11,717 nucleotides of DNA from Actinomycetales bacterium. GTDB taxonomy: Bacteria > Actinomycetota > Actinomycetes > Actinomycetales > BWSM-131. The position numbers and the translations under genes were made by a program. The DNA lies in NCBI GenBank assembly GCA_030149025.1, contig JASBSH010000325.1:1-11717 (forward strand), given 5' to 3'. Under the pieces are notes generated by a model, which saw only the letters and a program-made list of their open reading frames with translations, was not told the DNA's origin and did not search any database. Numbering within the stretch: the stretch's first letter is position 1; the number at the start of each line of letters is the position of its first letter. Positions 1 to 7,228 of this stretch are shown one piece after another.

Positions 1-22
1 GTTCCGCCACATGGGCATCGGC

Positions 23-28
23 TAACCT
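23..28 (+). promoter_or_regulatory. Possible -10 box (TAACCT) just before the first gene
   Basis: TAACCT fits the actinobacterial -10 consensus TANNNT and ends 9 bases before the ATG at 38, which lacks a Shine-Dalgarno sequence. That spacing would give a leaderless or almost leaderless mRNA. The -35 region would lie at or beyond the window edge, so it cannot be assessed. The TAA inside the box could instead be the stop of an upstream gene. This is a weak call based on one hexamer. Confidence 0.25.
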
Positions 29-37
29 GCGGACGTC

Positions 38-1054
38 ATGGCGAACTCCGGCACTCGTTCCAACACGGCATGGCCGGGGGTCTCGGTGATCATGACCGTC
101 CTCAACGAGGAGCGGCACCTGGCCGAGGCGGTCGAGGCGATCCTGGCGCAGGAATATCCGGGCGAGCTCGACGTCGTCCTGGCGCTCGGCCCGTCACGGG
201 ACCGCACGGCCCACGTCGCGCGCCGGATCTGCCGCGAGAACCCCCACGTCCAGGTCGTCGACAACCCGACCGGTCGAACACCCGCGGGTCTGAACCTCGC
301 GATCCGCGCCACCAGGCATTCGATCGTCGTGCGGGTCGACGGCCACGGGCACCTCCCGCCGGGCTACATCCGGTCCGCCGTCGAGCTGCTGCTGCAGACC
401 GGGGCCGACAACGTCGGCGGCATGATGATCCCGACGGGCCGGACGCCGTTCGAGCAGGCGGTGGCGTGCGCCATGAGCAGCCGTCTCGGCATCGGCGGTG
501 CGCGGTTCCACGTGGGCGGCGAGGCAGGTCCGGCCGAGACCGTCTACCTCGGGGTCTTCCGCCGTGACACCCTGGAGCGCCTCGGCGGCTTCGACGAGTC
601 GTTCACCCGGGCGCAGGACTGGGAGCTGAACCATCGGATCCGAAGCGCCGGCGGTCTCGTCTGGTTCAGCCCCGACCTGCAGGTGACGTACCGTCCCCGG
701 TCCTCGTGGCGCGCCCTCGCGACCCAGTTCTACCGAACCGGGCAGTGGCGCCGGGAAGTGATCCGCCGGTACCCGGCCACCGCCAGCTTTCGCTATGTCG
801 CACCGCCCGCCGCCGTCGCGGCCATCGGTGCCGGCGCCGTCCTCGGTCTGGCCGGGCTCGTCACCGGTCGGGGCGTCCTGCGTGGCGGGTGGCTCCCGGC
901 AGCGGCGTACGTTTCCGCGGTGCTGTCGGCGACGCCGTTCGTCGCGCGTGACCTACCCCCTCGCGCTCGAGCCTGGTTCCCGGTCGTGGTGGTGACGATG
1001 CACCTCAGCTGGGGCATCGGCTTCCTGCGCTCGGCGCTGGGGAGACGGCGGTGA
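38..1054 (+). CDS. GT2 family glycosyltransferase, ExoA-like, with C-terminal membrane helices
   Basis: Predicted inverting GT-A glycosyltransferase that adds a nucleotide-activated sugar to a lipid-linked acceptor at the inner face of the membrane. Seen in the 338-residue product: the GT2 opening VSVIMTVLNEE (15-25), an aspartate motif RVDGHG (99-104) in the place of the usual DxD, the acceptor-side motif QDWELNHRI starting at 193, and QFYRTGQWRR (230-239), which resembles the QxxRW-like element of ExoA-type enzymes. Three hydrophobic stretches follow (about 254-276, 285-304 and 312-331), so the C-terminus is probably membrane anchored. Length and layout fit the ExoA (succinoglycan) subgroup of GT2. 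The ATG at 38 has no clear Shine-Dalgarno sequence. The next gene overlaps its stop by 4 bases (GTGA), so it is probably the first gene visible in a coupled operon. The family call is firm; donor and acceptor sugars are unknown. Confidence 0.93.
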   Translation: MANSGTRSNTAWPGVSVIMTVLNEERHLAEAVEAILAQEYPGELDVVLALGPSRDRTAHVARRICRENPHVQVVDNPTGRTPAGLNLAIRATRHSIVVRVDGHGHLPPGYIRSAVELLLQTGADNVGGMMIPTGRTPFEQAVACAMSSRLGIGGARFHVGGEAGPAETVYLGVFRRDTLERLGGFDESFTRAQDWELNHRIRSAGGLVWFSPDLQVTYRPRSSWRALATQFYRTGQWRREVIRRYPATASFRYVAPPAAVAAIGAGAVLGLAGLVTGRGVLRGGWLPAAAYVSAVLSATPFVARDLPPRARAWFPVVVVTMHLSWGIGFLRSALGRRR

Positions 1055-2193
1055 AGGTCCTCATGCTGGTCCAGTCGCCAGTGGCGGGTGATGCGCGGGT
1101 GCAGCGCGAGGCCGCGACGCTGGCCGGTGCCGGGCACGAGGTGACGATCATCGGCCGGGGCGTACCGGCAGGGCATCGCCTACCGGCAGTGCAGGTCCTG
1201 GACACCGGCCGCCCGGCGGGGCTCGGCTCCTCCGCCGGTCCGCCGGCCCGCCCGCTGCTGACCCAGCTGCGCGCGGGGGCTCGCTGGCTGCTGCTGCCCA
1301 CCCACCGCGAACGGGTCGAGTCCGCGTGGCGATCGGCTGCGGCCGGGCTGGCCCGGGACGTCGCCGCCGACGTCGTCCACGCCCACGACCGGAACACGCT
1401 CGCCCTCGGTGCTTGCGAGGCACGCAGACGTGACGTGCCCCTGGTCTACGACGCGCACGAGCTGTGGTCCGACCGAGGCCTGCCCGGGCGCCCCACACCG
1501 GTCGCGGACCGGCGCCACACGGCCCTGGAAACCACCTGGGGGCAGGCCGCCCGGCTCGTTCTCACCGTCAGCGACGGCATCGCCGAGATCCTCCGCAGCC
1601 GGGGGATGACCAACGTCCGTGTCGTGCGCAACACCTTCCCGATGCTTGGCGAAGCACCCGAACCGGTCGCGTCCGCCACCGGTCTTCTCTACGCGGGACG
1701 TATCGCCCCGAACCGCGACCTGGAGGTGCTGTGTGCTGCCTCCTCACGCCTCGGCGGGATGACCGTGACGCTCATCGGACCGCAGGATGCGCACTACGCC
1801 TCGTCCCTGTCGACCCCCGGGGTGGAACGCCGACCACCGCTCGAGGCGGACGACCTCGACCGGCTCTACGCGGCCCACGGGATCGCCGCGGTGACGCTGA
1901 CCTCGGGACCCCGCAACCACCAGCTGGCACTGCCCAACAAGCTGTTCCACGCGGTGCGCGCCGGCGTCCCGGTGCTGGCGGCCGACCTTCCCGAGATCCG
2001 ACGCGTCGTCACCTCGCACGACATCGGCGAGCTGTACCGGCCCGGCGACGTGGACTCCCTGGTGGACGCAGCAGCCCGGGTCCGCGACCGGTACGGTCAC
2101 CTCCTGCAGCGGGTCGCAGCCGCCCGACCCACCCTGTCCTGGGCCCGTGACGCGCGCACCCTGCTCGACGCGTACTCGGAGCTGCAGCGGTGA
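1051..2193 (+). CDS. GT4-type glycosyltransferase (GT-B fold)
   Basis: Predicted retaining GT-B glycosyltransferase of 380 residues acting in the cytoplasm on the growing surface glycan. The N-terminal Rossmann half has HAHD at 110-113 and YDAHELW starting at 133. The hinge carries LTVSDGI (171-177). The C-terminal donor-binding half starts at YAGRI (214-218) and holds LPNKLFHAVRAGVPVL starting at 294, the GT4 equivalent of the 'KxxEYMAAGxPVV' donor-site helix. A classical EX7E motif is not obvious: the position of the first glutamate falls in the SGPRNHQLALPNK stretch. The GTG start overlaps the previous stop (GTGA) and follows GGGGAG at 1039-1044 with a 6-base spacer, so the start is well supported. 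It closely resembles the next gene in motif order and wording, which suggests a tandem duplication. Substrate unknown. Confidence 0.92.
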   Translation: MKVLMLVQSPVAGDARVQREAATLAGAGHEVTIIGRGVPAGHRLPAVQVLDTGRPAGLGSSAGPPARPLLTQLRAGARWLLLPTHRERVESAWRSAAAGLARDVAADVVHAHDRNTLALGACEARRRDVPLVYDAHELWSDRGLPGRPTPVADRRHTALETTWGQAARLVLTVSDGIAEILRSRGMTNVRVVRNTFPMLGEAPEPVASATGLLYAGRIAPNRDLEVLCAASSRLGGMTVTLIGPQDAHYASSLSTPGVERRPPLEADDLDRLYAAHGIAAVTLTSGPRNHQLALPNKLFHAVRAGVPVLAADLPEIRRVVTSHDIGELYRPGDVDSLVDAAARVRDRYGHLLQRVAAARPTLSWARDARTLLDAYSELQR

Positions 2194-3542
2194 CCGCTGG
2201 CGAACGGCGCCTCGTCATGGTCGTGAACAACGAAGTGAGCGGGGACTCCCGGGTCCAGCGCACGGCCAGGGCGGCCGCCGACGCCGGCTGGCGCGTGCGC
2301 GTCGTCGGGCGCGCGACCGGGCCCGCCCTCGAGAGGTACTGCTCCCATGCCGTAGAGACCCTGCTCGTCCCGGTCGAGCCGATCCTCTCCCAGCCCCGAG
2401 GCCGCCGTGACGCCGCCGCGGTGCGTCGCGCACGTTCGGTCCTCGCCGTCCGGGACCGGGACGCCGGCCACGCAGGTGCCGTGCCCGCGCTGCGGTTCGT
2501 GCGCCACGGCGCCTGGCGGCTGCTGGACCCGTGGGTCCAGGACCTCGAGCTCGCCTTCGCGCCGTTCGTCGAGCAGTTCCGGCCGCACCTGATCCACGCC
2601 CACGACCGGCACACGATCCCGCTGGCGGCACGCAGCGCCGCAGCCCTACGGGCAGCAGGCCTGCCGACCGCGTGGGTACTGGACGCACACGAGTACGTCG
2701 CCGCCACCGCGGGCCGGGGGGCCCGCGGTCTGCGCGGCTTCGTGCGCCGGGCGATGGTGGTCGGCGAGCAGGGCGAGTTCATCCGGGACGCCGACGGCGT
2801 CGTCACGGTGTCCCGGACCCTCGCGGCCCGACTCCAGCGCGACCACCGCCTCGTCGTGCCGCCGACGGTTATCCTCAACTCACCGGCCGTGGGGGAGGGT
2901 GGTGGGGCGACGCCCACGCTGCGGGACGTCGTCCGCGTCGGCCCGGCCACACCGCTGGTGGTCTATGCCGGGGGCTGCGCACCGCCTCGCGGGGTGAGCA
3001 GCGCGGTCGAGGCCCTGGTGCAGCTGCCGCAGGTCCACCTCGCGCTGGTCACCGCGGCCGACGACCCGCACGTTCCGGGCCTGCTCGCCCTGGCGGACGA
3101 CCTCGGCGTCCGGGACCGCACCCACCGGGTTGACTACGTGCCGGCCGAGCACGTGGTCGACCTGCTCGCGTCCGCCGATGTCGGCCTCGTCCCTCTGCTG
3201 CACCGCCCCAACCACGAGATCTCGCTGGTGACGAAGTACCTGGAGTACCTGCACGCCGGGCTCCCGGTCGTCACCAGCGACGTTCGGGAGATGGCGCACT
3301 TCACCCAGGAGCACCGGCTGGGGGAGGTGTTCACCGCGGGCGACCCCGCGGCCCTGGCCGAAGCGCTGCGTTCGGTGCTGGCAGCCCGGGACGCCTACGC
3401 CGCCCGGGTGCGATCCTCGGCCGCGGTCGCCGCCACCGCTTGGGCCAGCCAGGCGAGACGCCTTCTCGACGTCTACGACTCCGCAGCCGAGCGAGCGCTG
3501 GGCGATGGCTCCCCGTCCGGGAACCGGGGTGAGCGCCCGTGA
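2190..3542 (+). CDS. GT4-type glycosyltransferase, probable paralogue of the preceding gene
   Basis: Predicted retaining GT-B glycosyltransferase of 450 residues. It opens with a NNEVSGDSRVQR segment that matches the previous protein's QSPVAGDARVQR. It then has HAHDRHTIPLA starting at 136 (HAHDRNTLALG in the neighbour), LDAHEY (164-169), a hinge TVSRTL around 207-211, a C-terminal half starting at YAGG (259-262), and TKYLEYLHAGLPVVTSD starting at 348, the donor-binding helix. It is about 70 residues longer than its neighbour, through a longer Arg/Ala-rich insert before HAHD and a polar tail (about 435-450). GTG overlaps the upstream stop (GTGA), with GGAG at 2178-2181 and an 8-base spacer. 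The pair probably adds two similar sugars in sequence, which is inference. Family firm, substrate unknown. Confidence 0.92.
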   Translation: MTAGERRLVMVVNNEVSGDSRVQRTARAAADAGWRVRVVGRATGPALERYCSHAVETLLVPVEPILSQPRGRRDAAAVRRARSVLAVRDRDAGHAGAVPALRFVRHGAWRLLDPWVQDLELAFAPFVEQFRPHLIHAHDRHTIPLAARSAAALRAAGLPTAWVLDAHEYVAATAGRGARGLRGFVRRAMVVGEQGEFIRDADGVVTVSRTLAARLQRDHRLVVPPTVILNSPAVGEGGGATPTLRDVVRVGPATPLVVYAGGCAPPRGVSSAVEALVQLPQVHLALVTAADDPHVPGLLALADDLGVRDRTHRVDYVPAEHVVDLLASADVGLVPLLHRPNHEISLVTKYLEYLHAGLPVVTSDVREMAHFTQEHRLGEVFTAGDPAALAEALRSVLAARDAYAARVRSSAAVAATAWASQARRLLDVYDSAAERALGDGSPSGNRGERP

Positions 3543-4651
3543 GGATCGTGTTCTTCGACGGCATCGAGGAGCTGCACGTCCAGACCGGCCTTCGTGACGC
3601 CCTCGTGCGCCGGGGCCACGAGGTGCTGTGGACGGGGTTGCTGTGGCAGGGGTACGACCAGCCCAGTGACCCGGCGGACGTCGAGCGCCTGGACCGGGTC
3701 GTGGACGAGGTCCTCGAGTGGCGCCCGCACGCCCTGCTGGCCTTTCGGGCCGCGTCGCTGACCCCACGCAACCTGGAGCGCCTGCGAGCCGCCGGCGTGG
3801 CGCTCTTCGCCTGGTTCAACGACGATCCCGTGCTGTTCGGCGTGTCCACCGGGGCTCTTGCCCCGCACTACGACGTCACGCTGCACACCGGCGGCGAAGA
3901 GGTGCTCGACCTCTACGAGACACGGTGTGGCGTCAAGGGTGTGACCTTCCCGTTCTACGCCGACCCGGCGGCCTTCCCGTTCACCTACCGCGCGAGGACT
4001 GCGGGTCGGGCCGAGCGAGCCGCGGCAGTCTTCCTCGGCAACACGCACACCCGCCAGAAGCAGTGGCGCTACGCCCTGCTGGACCAGTCGGGCGCGGACG
4101 TGGTGATCTACGGCAAGGTGCGGGGGAACCCGCAGGCCTTCCCCCTGCACGCCGGGTACCTGTCCGACGACGCGCAGGTCGCAGCGACCCTGCCGCGGTT
4201 CGCGGTCGGGGTGTCGATCCCGCAGCGGTTCGCCGACTACCGCGGCACCCCCTACGACTTTCCCGGTCTGGCGGAGCTGGGCTGGTTCTCCCTGCCCAGC
4301 CGGGTCGTGCAGATGGCCGCCGTCGGGCTGCCGGTCGTGGACGTCCGGCCCGACGGGCCGGGGCCGCAGGGTGCACCGACCGTAGAGGTGCACGGGCCGG
4401 CGGAGCTCAAGGGCGTGGTGGCCGACCTCGCCGCCGATCCCGGGCGGCGGGCGGAGCTGTCACTGGCGGGGTACGAGTGGTTCCGCGGGGGATACACCAG
4501 CGATTCCCGCGCTGCCCTGCTGGAGGAGCTGGCGACCGACCCGAAGACGGTCGTGTCGATGTCACGGGACGAGCGGTTGACGGCGTTCGCGCGCTACCCC
4601 GGGAGCACGACGGTGCCGCTCCGGCGGCGGCTGACGCTGCGGTGGGGCTGA
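3539..4651 (+). CDS. CgeB-like glycosyltransferase
   Basis: Predicted GT-B glycosyltransferase of 370 residues, resembling the CgeB / 'glycosyl transferases group 1' proteins found in sporulation and surface-glycan clusters. Seen: an N-terminal Rossmann strand MRIVFFDGIEE; WFNDDP (92-97), the 'W-x-DDP' signature at the end of the first domain; FPFYADP (137-143), the short linker that in this family reads 'xPxAxDP'; LGNTH (166-170) opening the second domain; and LPSRVVQMAAVGLPVVD starting near 253, the equivalent of the donor-site helix 'lx.Rxfexla.G'. A ~30-residue basic tail ends the protein. GTG overlaps the previous stop, preceded by GGGGTGAG at 3526-3533 with a 5-base spacer. It is the last of the four coupled genes: only 14 bases separate its stop from the next ATG, but that ATG has a promoter-like element instead of a ribosome binding site. 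Substrate unknown. Confidence 0.88.
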   Translation: MRIVFFDGIEELHVQTGLRDALVRRGHEVLWTGLLWQGYDQPSDPADVERLDRVVDEVLEWRPHALLAFRAASLTPRNLERLRAAGVALFAWFNDDPVLFGVSTGALAPHYDVTLHTGGEEVLDLYETRCGVKGVTFPFYADPAAFPFTYRARTAGRAERAAAVFLGNTHTRQKQWRYALLDQSGADVVIYGKVRGNPQAFPLHAGYLSDDAQVAATLPRFAVGVSIPQRFADYRGTPYDFPGLAELGWFSLPSRVVQMAAVGLPVVDVRPDGPGPQGAPTVEVHGPAELKGVVADLAADPGRRAELSLAGYEWFRGGYTSDSRAALLEELATDPKTVVSMSRDERLTAFARYPGSTTVPLRRRLTLRWG

Positions 4652-4658
4652 CTACACT
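4631..4658 (+). promoter_or_regulatory. Promoter-like element for an internal, probably leaderless transcript
   Basis: CTGACG at 4631-4636 (near TTGACA), a 16-base spacer and TACACT at 4653-4658 (fits TANNNT) lie across the stop of the CgeB-like gene. Only seven bases separate TACACT from the ATG at 4666, so a transcript would be expected to start at or next to that A, giving an mRNA without a 5' leader. The ATG has no Shine-Dalgarno sequence, while the three GTGA-coupled genes before it all do. Leaderless genes of this design are common in actinomycetes. Sequence-based only; confidence is moderate. Confidence 0.55.
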
Positions 4659-4665
4659 CGCCCTG

Positions 4666-5973
4666 ATGTCCAGACGCCCCCGCGTGCTCTACCTCGCGTT
4701 CTACTTCCCACCGACACGCGCCAGCGGCGTCTTTCGCAGCCGGGCCACGGCGAACCACCTGGCGCAGTCCGGCTGGGACGTCACCGTCTACAGCGCGCCG
4801 CGCGAGTTCTTCATCAACTACATCGACTCCTACGACCCCTCGCTCGAGAGCACCGTCGACCCGCGGGTGAAAGTGGTCCGACCGGGGATGAGCTACCACC
4901 GCTGGATCGGCGACATCCGCGAGTACGGGTGGTTCCGGGGGAACTTCCCCACGCTCTTCTCCGTGCTCCGCCAGTGGGAGACCGAGAAGCTGTTCCCCGA
5001 GCACTACGCGACGTGGATCCCCCGGGTGGTCGCCCGCGCGCTCGCCGAGCACCGCAGGCGGCCGTTCGACGTGGTGCTGGCGACCGGCAACCCCTTCGCC
5101 TCCTTCGGTGCGGCGTGGATGCTGCACAAGCTGCTTCGCGTCCCGTATGTCGTGGACTACCGCGACGCCTGGACGTTCAACCAGTTCACCGAGGAGGTCC
5201 GCTACCCCGAGGGCCACAACGCGTGGACCTGGGAGTCCCGGGTGCTGGCAGACGCCGCCGAGATCGTGTTCGTGAACTCCGGGATGCTCGGTTGGTACGC
5301 CGACCGCTACCCCTACGCCGCCGACCGGATGACCGTGGTGGCCAACGGCTGGGAGCCGGAGATCCTCGGGGACCTGGCCGTCGACCCTCCGGGCGACCGT
5401 CCCCTGCGCTTCGGGTACGTGGGCACGGTGACCGACGCGATGCCGATCGAGGAGCTCTTCGACGGCTGGCGGATCGCACGGGAGGACCCGGCGCTCGCGG
5501 ACGCCACGCTGCACGTCCATGGTCATCTCGGGTTCTTCCCCCGGCACGTCCCGGTGCTCCTGGACCGCATGCCGCTGGAGAACGGCAGCGGCGTCCACTA
5601 CGAGGGCCCGGCCCCGAAGACGGAGATCGCCAAGACCTACCGAAGCCTGGACGTGCTCCTGTTCTGGGTCCCCGGGGCCCGCTACGTCACCTCAGGAAAG
5701 GTCTTCGAGTACATGGCGACGGGTAAGCCGATCGTCTCCGTCCACGAGCCCGACATCGCGGCGGTCGAGGTGCTCGACGGCCACCCCTCCTGGGTGCCGG
5801 CCCGTTCGCTCGAGCCGAAGGACATCGCCGCCGGCCTGGTCGAGGGCGCCCATATCGCCCGGGCCCTGACCGAGGAACGGGCCGTCGCCGGCCGCGAGCA
5901 CGCCCTCCGCTACACCCGGGACGCAGTCCTGGCCCCGTTCGAAGCCCGGCTGCGCGCGCTGGCGGGCCACTGA
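4666..5973 (+). CDS. GT4 family glycosyltransferase, WbuB-like
   Basis: Predicted retaining GT-B glycosyltransferase of 435 residues. Seen: YFPPTRASGVFRS starting at 13, the glycine-rich acceptor-side loop typical of WbuB-like GT4 enzymes; VDYRDAW (163-169), closing the N-terminal domain; NGWE (227-230) at the hinge; FGYVGTV (249-255) opening the C-terminal domain; and SGKVFEYMATGKPIVSV starting at 343, the donor-binding helix. An aromatic-rich insert (about 70-105) separates the first Rossmann strands. The reading frame stays open upstream to 3718, but that part is a shadow of the CgeB-like gene. The ATG at 4666 is chosen because the GT-B fold begins there (RVLYLAFYFPP) and a TACACT box sits just before it. 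One base separates its stop from the next gene's GTG. Family firm, substrate unknown. Confidence 0.92.
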   Translation: MSRRPRVLYLAFYFPPTRASGVFRSRATANHLAQSGWDVTVYSAPREFFINYIDSYDPSLESTVDPRVKVVRPGMSYHRWIGDIREYGWFRGNFPTLFSVLRQWETEKLFPEHYATWIPRVVARALAEHRRRPFDVVLATGNPFASFGAAWMLHKLLRVPYVVDYRDAWTFNQFTEEVRYPEGHNAWTWESRVLADAAEIVFVNSGMLGWYADRYPYAADRMTVVANGWEPEILGDLAVDPPGDRPLRFGYVGTVTDAMPIEELFDGWRIAREDPALADATLHVHGHLGFFPRHVPVLLDRMPLENGSGVHYEGPAPKTEIAKTYRSLDVLLFWVPGARYVTSGKVFEYMATGKPIVSVHEPDIAAVEVLDGHPSWVPARSLEPKDIAAGLVEGAHIARALTEERAVAGREHALRYTRDAVLAPFEARLRALAGH

Positions 5974-5978
5974 GGTGA
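5972..5978 (+). promoter_or_regulatory. Extended Shine-Dalgarno (GAGGTGA) across the gene junction
   Basis: GAGGTGA matches seven consecutive bases of the complement of the 16S rRNA 3' tail. It contains part of the upstream stop codon and the GTG at 5975, so it cannot serve that GTG. It lies 11 bases before the ATG at 5990, slightly long but usable, and 26 bases before the ATG at 6005. It favours 5990 as the main start of the downstream gene. Confidence 0.45.
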
Positions 5979-6025
5979 GCAGCACGGACATGAGCAGCAC
6001 GGACATGAGCAGCACGGACATGAGC
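5975..6025 (+). repeat. Three tandem 15-bp repeats, each opening with a start codon
   Basis: The unit RTGAGCAGCACGGAC occurs at 5975-5989, 5990-6004 and 6005-6019 and is followed by a partial ATGAGC at 6020-6025. The copies are identical except that the first begins with GTG and the others with ATG. The unit is a multiple of three and encodes (M)SSTD three times at the N-terminus of the following glycosyltransferase. Gain or loss of a copy would keep the reading frame and change the number of start codons and their distance from the GAGGTGA ribosome binding site. Confidence 0.95.
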
Positions 6026-7228
6026 AAGCCGCGACTCGCCGTCGTCACGCCTTGGTACCCCGGCGCCAACAACCCGTTCGCCGGGTCCTTCGTGCAGAGC
6101 GCGGTGGAAGCCGTGCGCCCACACGTCGGCCACGTGCTGGTCATCCACGCGGAGGACTGGCCGACACCCGGTGACCGGGTCTCGTCCCACCTCGTGCGCA
6201 CCGCCCTGCGGCACCTGGTCACCGGGCCGCGGCCCGCCGTCCCACCTCGCCCGGCGCATCTGGCCGGGGAGGACCTGCTTCGGGTCCCCGCGCCGGTCGT
6301 CCCGCGGCGTGACTACGCCTCCCACGCGGTGACGCACGAGGCGGCGGTGCGGGCAGCCCTGCCCGAGGGGGTCATCGACGCCGACGTGGTCCACGGTCAT
6401 GTCGGCACCTACGGCGGCTGGGTCGCCACCCGCCTCGCCCGCCCGGGCGCGAAGGTCTTCGTCACCGAGCACGCCACCTTCCTGAACCGCATCCTCGCCC
6501 AGCCCCGGGCCCGGCAGATGTACGGCCAGGTGATCGAGCGATGCACCGGGTTCTTCTGCGTCAGCAGCGTCCTGCGGGAGCGGCTCGTCGCCGCGTTCCC
6601 CCAGCACGCCGACAAGATCGCCGTGGTGCCCAACGCGGTGGCCCTCGAGCGCATGCCGCTGCGACCCAAGCCCGTGACCGAGCTGCGCCGCTGGCTGTAC
6701 ATCGGGCGGCTGCTGCCGCACAAGGGAGTCGAACGCCTCCTGGAGGCGTTCGCCGTGGCGGCACTCGACGACCCGACCCTCGAGCTCACGATGCTCGGGG
6801 GCGGCCGGCTCCACAAGAAGCTCGAGCAGCGGGCGGCGGAGCTGGGCCTGTCCGGGCAGGTCCATCTCCCCGGCCCGGTGCCCCACGAGGAGGTGGTCCG
6901 GCACCTGCACGACCACGACCTGCTCGTCCACCTCTCGGAGTACGAGACGTTCGGCATGACCGTCGTGGAAGCGGTCGCCGCCGGCATGCCGGCCCTGGTC
7001 ACCCGGTGCGGCGGGCCCGAGGAGACGCTGAAGGGGATCGAGGCGATCGCGGGTGCCACCCTCCCGGTCGGCCACGGAGTCGCTGAGGTGGTGAGCGCCT
7101 ACCGCGACCTCGTCGGCCGACTCCCGGAGCTGGACCTTGAACGTGCCCGCGAAGTCATGACCGCGAGATACAGCCAGAAGGCCGTCGGCAGCGTCCTTGC
7201 CAAGTACTACATGGGAGTTCCCCAGTGA
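5975..7228 (+). CDS. GT4 family glycosyltransferase with EX7E motif and repeated N-terminal starts
   Basis: Predicted retaining GT-B glycosyltransferase, 417 residues from the first GTG. It is the most canonical GT4 protein in the window. Seen: VTPWYPGANNPFAGSF starting near 24; HGHVGTYGG starting at 140; TEHAT (164-168); the hinge VPNAV (218-222); YIGRLLPHKG (242-251), opening the donor domain with the usual R/K pair; and EYETFGMTVVEA from 322, giving an EX7E motif with E324 and E332. The first 15 residues are three SSTDM repeats encoded by tandem DNA repeats and are not part of the fold. GTG 5975, ATG 5990, ATG 6005 and ATG 6020 are all possible starts. The GAGGTGA at 5972-5978 best suits ATG 5990; the GT fold itself needs only the 6020 start. 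Its stop overlaps the next gene's GTG (GTGA). Substrate unknown. Confidence 0.93.
   Translation: MSSTDMSSTDMSSTDMSKPRLAVVTPWYPGANNPFAGSFVQSAVEAVRPHVGHVLVIHAEDWPTPGDRVSSHLVRTALRHLVTGPRPAVPPRPAHLAGEDLLRVPAPVVPRRDYASHAVTHEAAVRAALPEGVIDADVVHGHVGTYGGWVATRLARPGAKVFVTEHATFLNRILAQPRARQMYGQVIERCTGFFCVSSVLRERLVAAFPQHADKIAVVPNAVALERMPLRPKPVTELRRWLYIGRLLPHKGVERLLEAFAVAALDDPTLELTMLGGGRLHKKLEQRAAELGLSGQVHLPGPVPHEEVVRHLHDHDLLVHLSEYETFGMTVVEAVAAGMPALVTRCGGPEETLKGIEAIAGATLPVGHGVAEVVSAYRDLVGRLPELDLERAREVMTARYSQKAVGSVLAKYYMGVPQ

Noticed and set aside
2..25. Possible tail of an upstream gene (in-frame FRHMGIG then TAA)
   Set aside because: Only seven codons are visible, with nothing to identify a family; it cannot be told from chance, and the TAA also fits a -10 box.
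3718..4665. Open frame continuous upstream of the gene at 4666 (would make a 751-residue protein)
   Set aside because: The upstream part is Arg/Ala/Gly-rich without family motifs and lies wholly over the CgeB-like gene in another frame; the GT-B fold starts at 4666.
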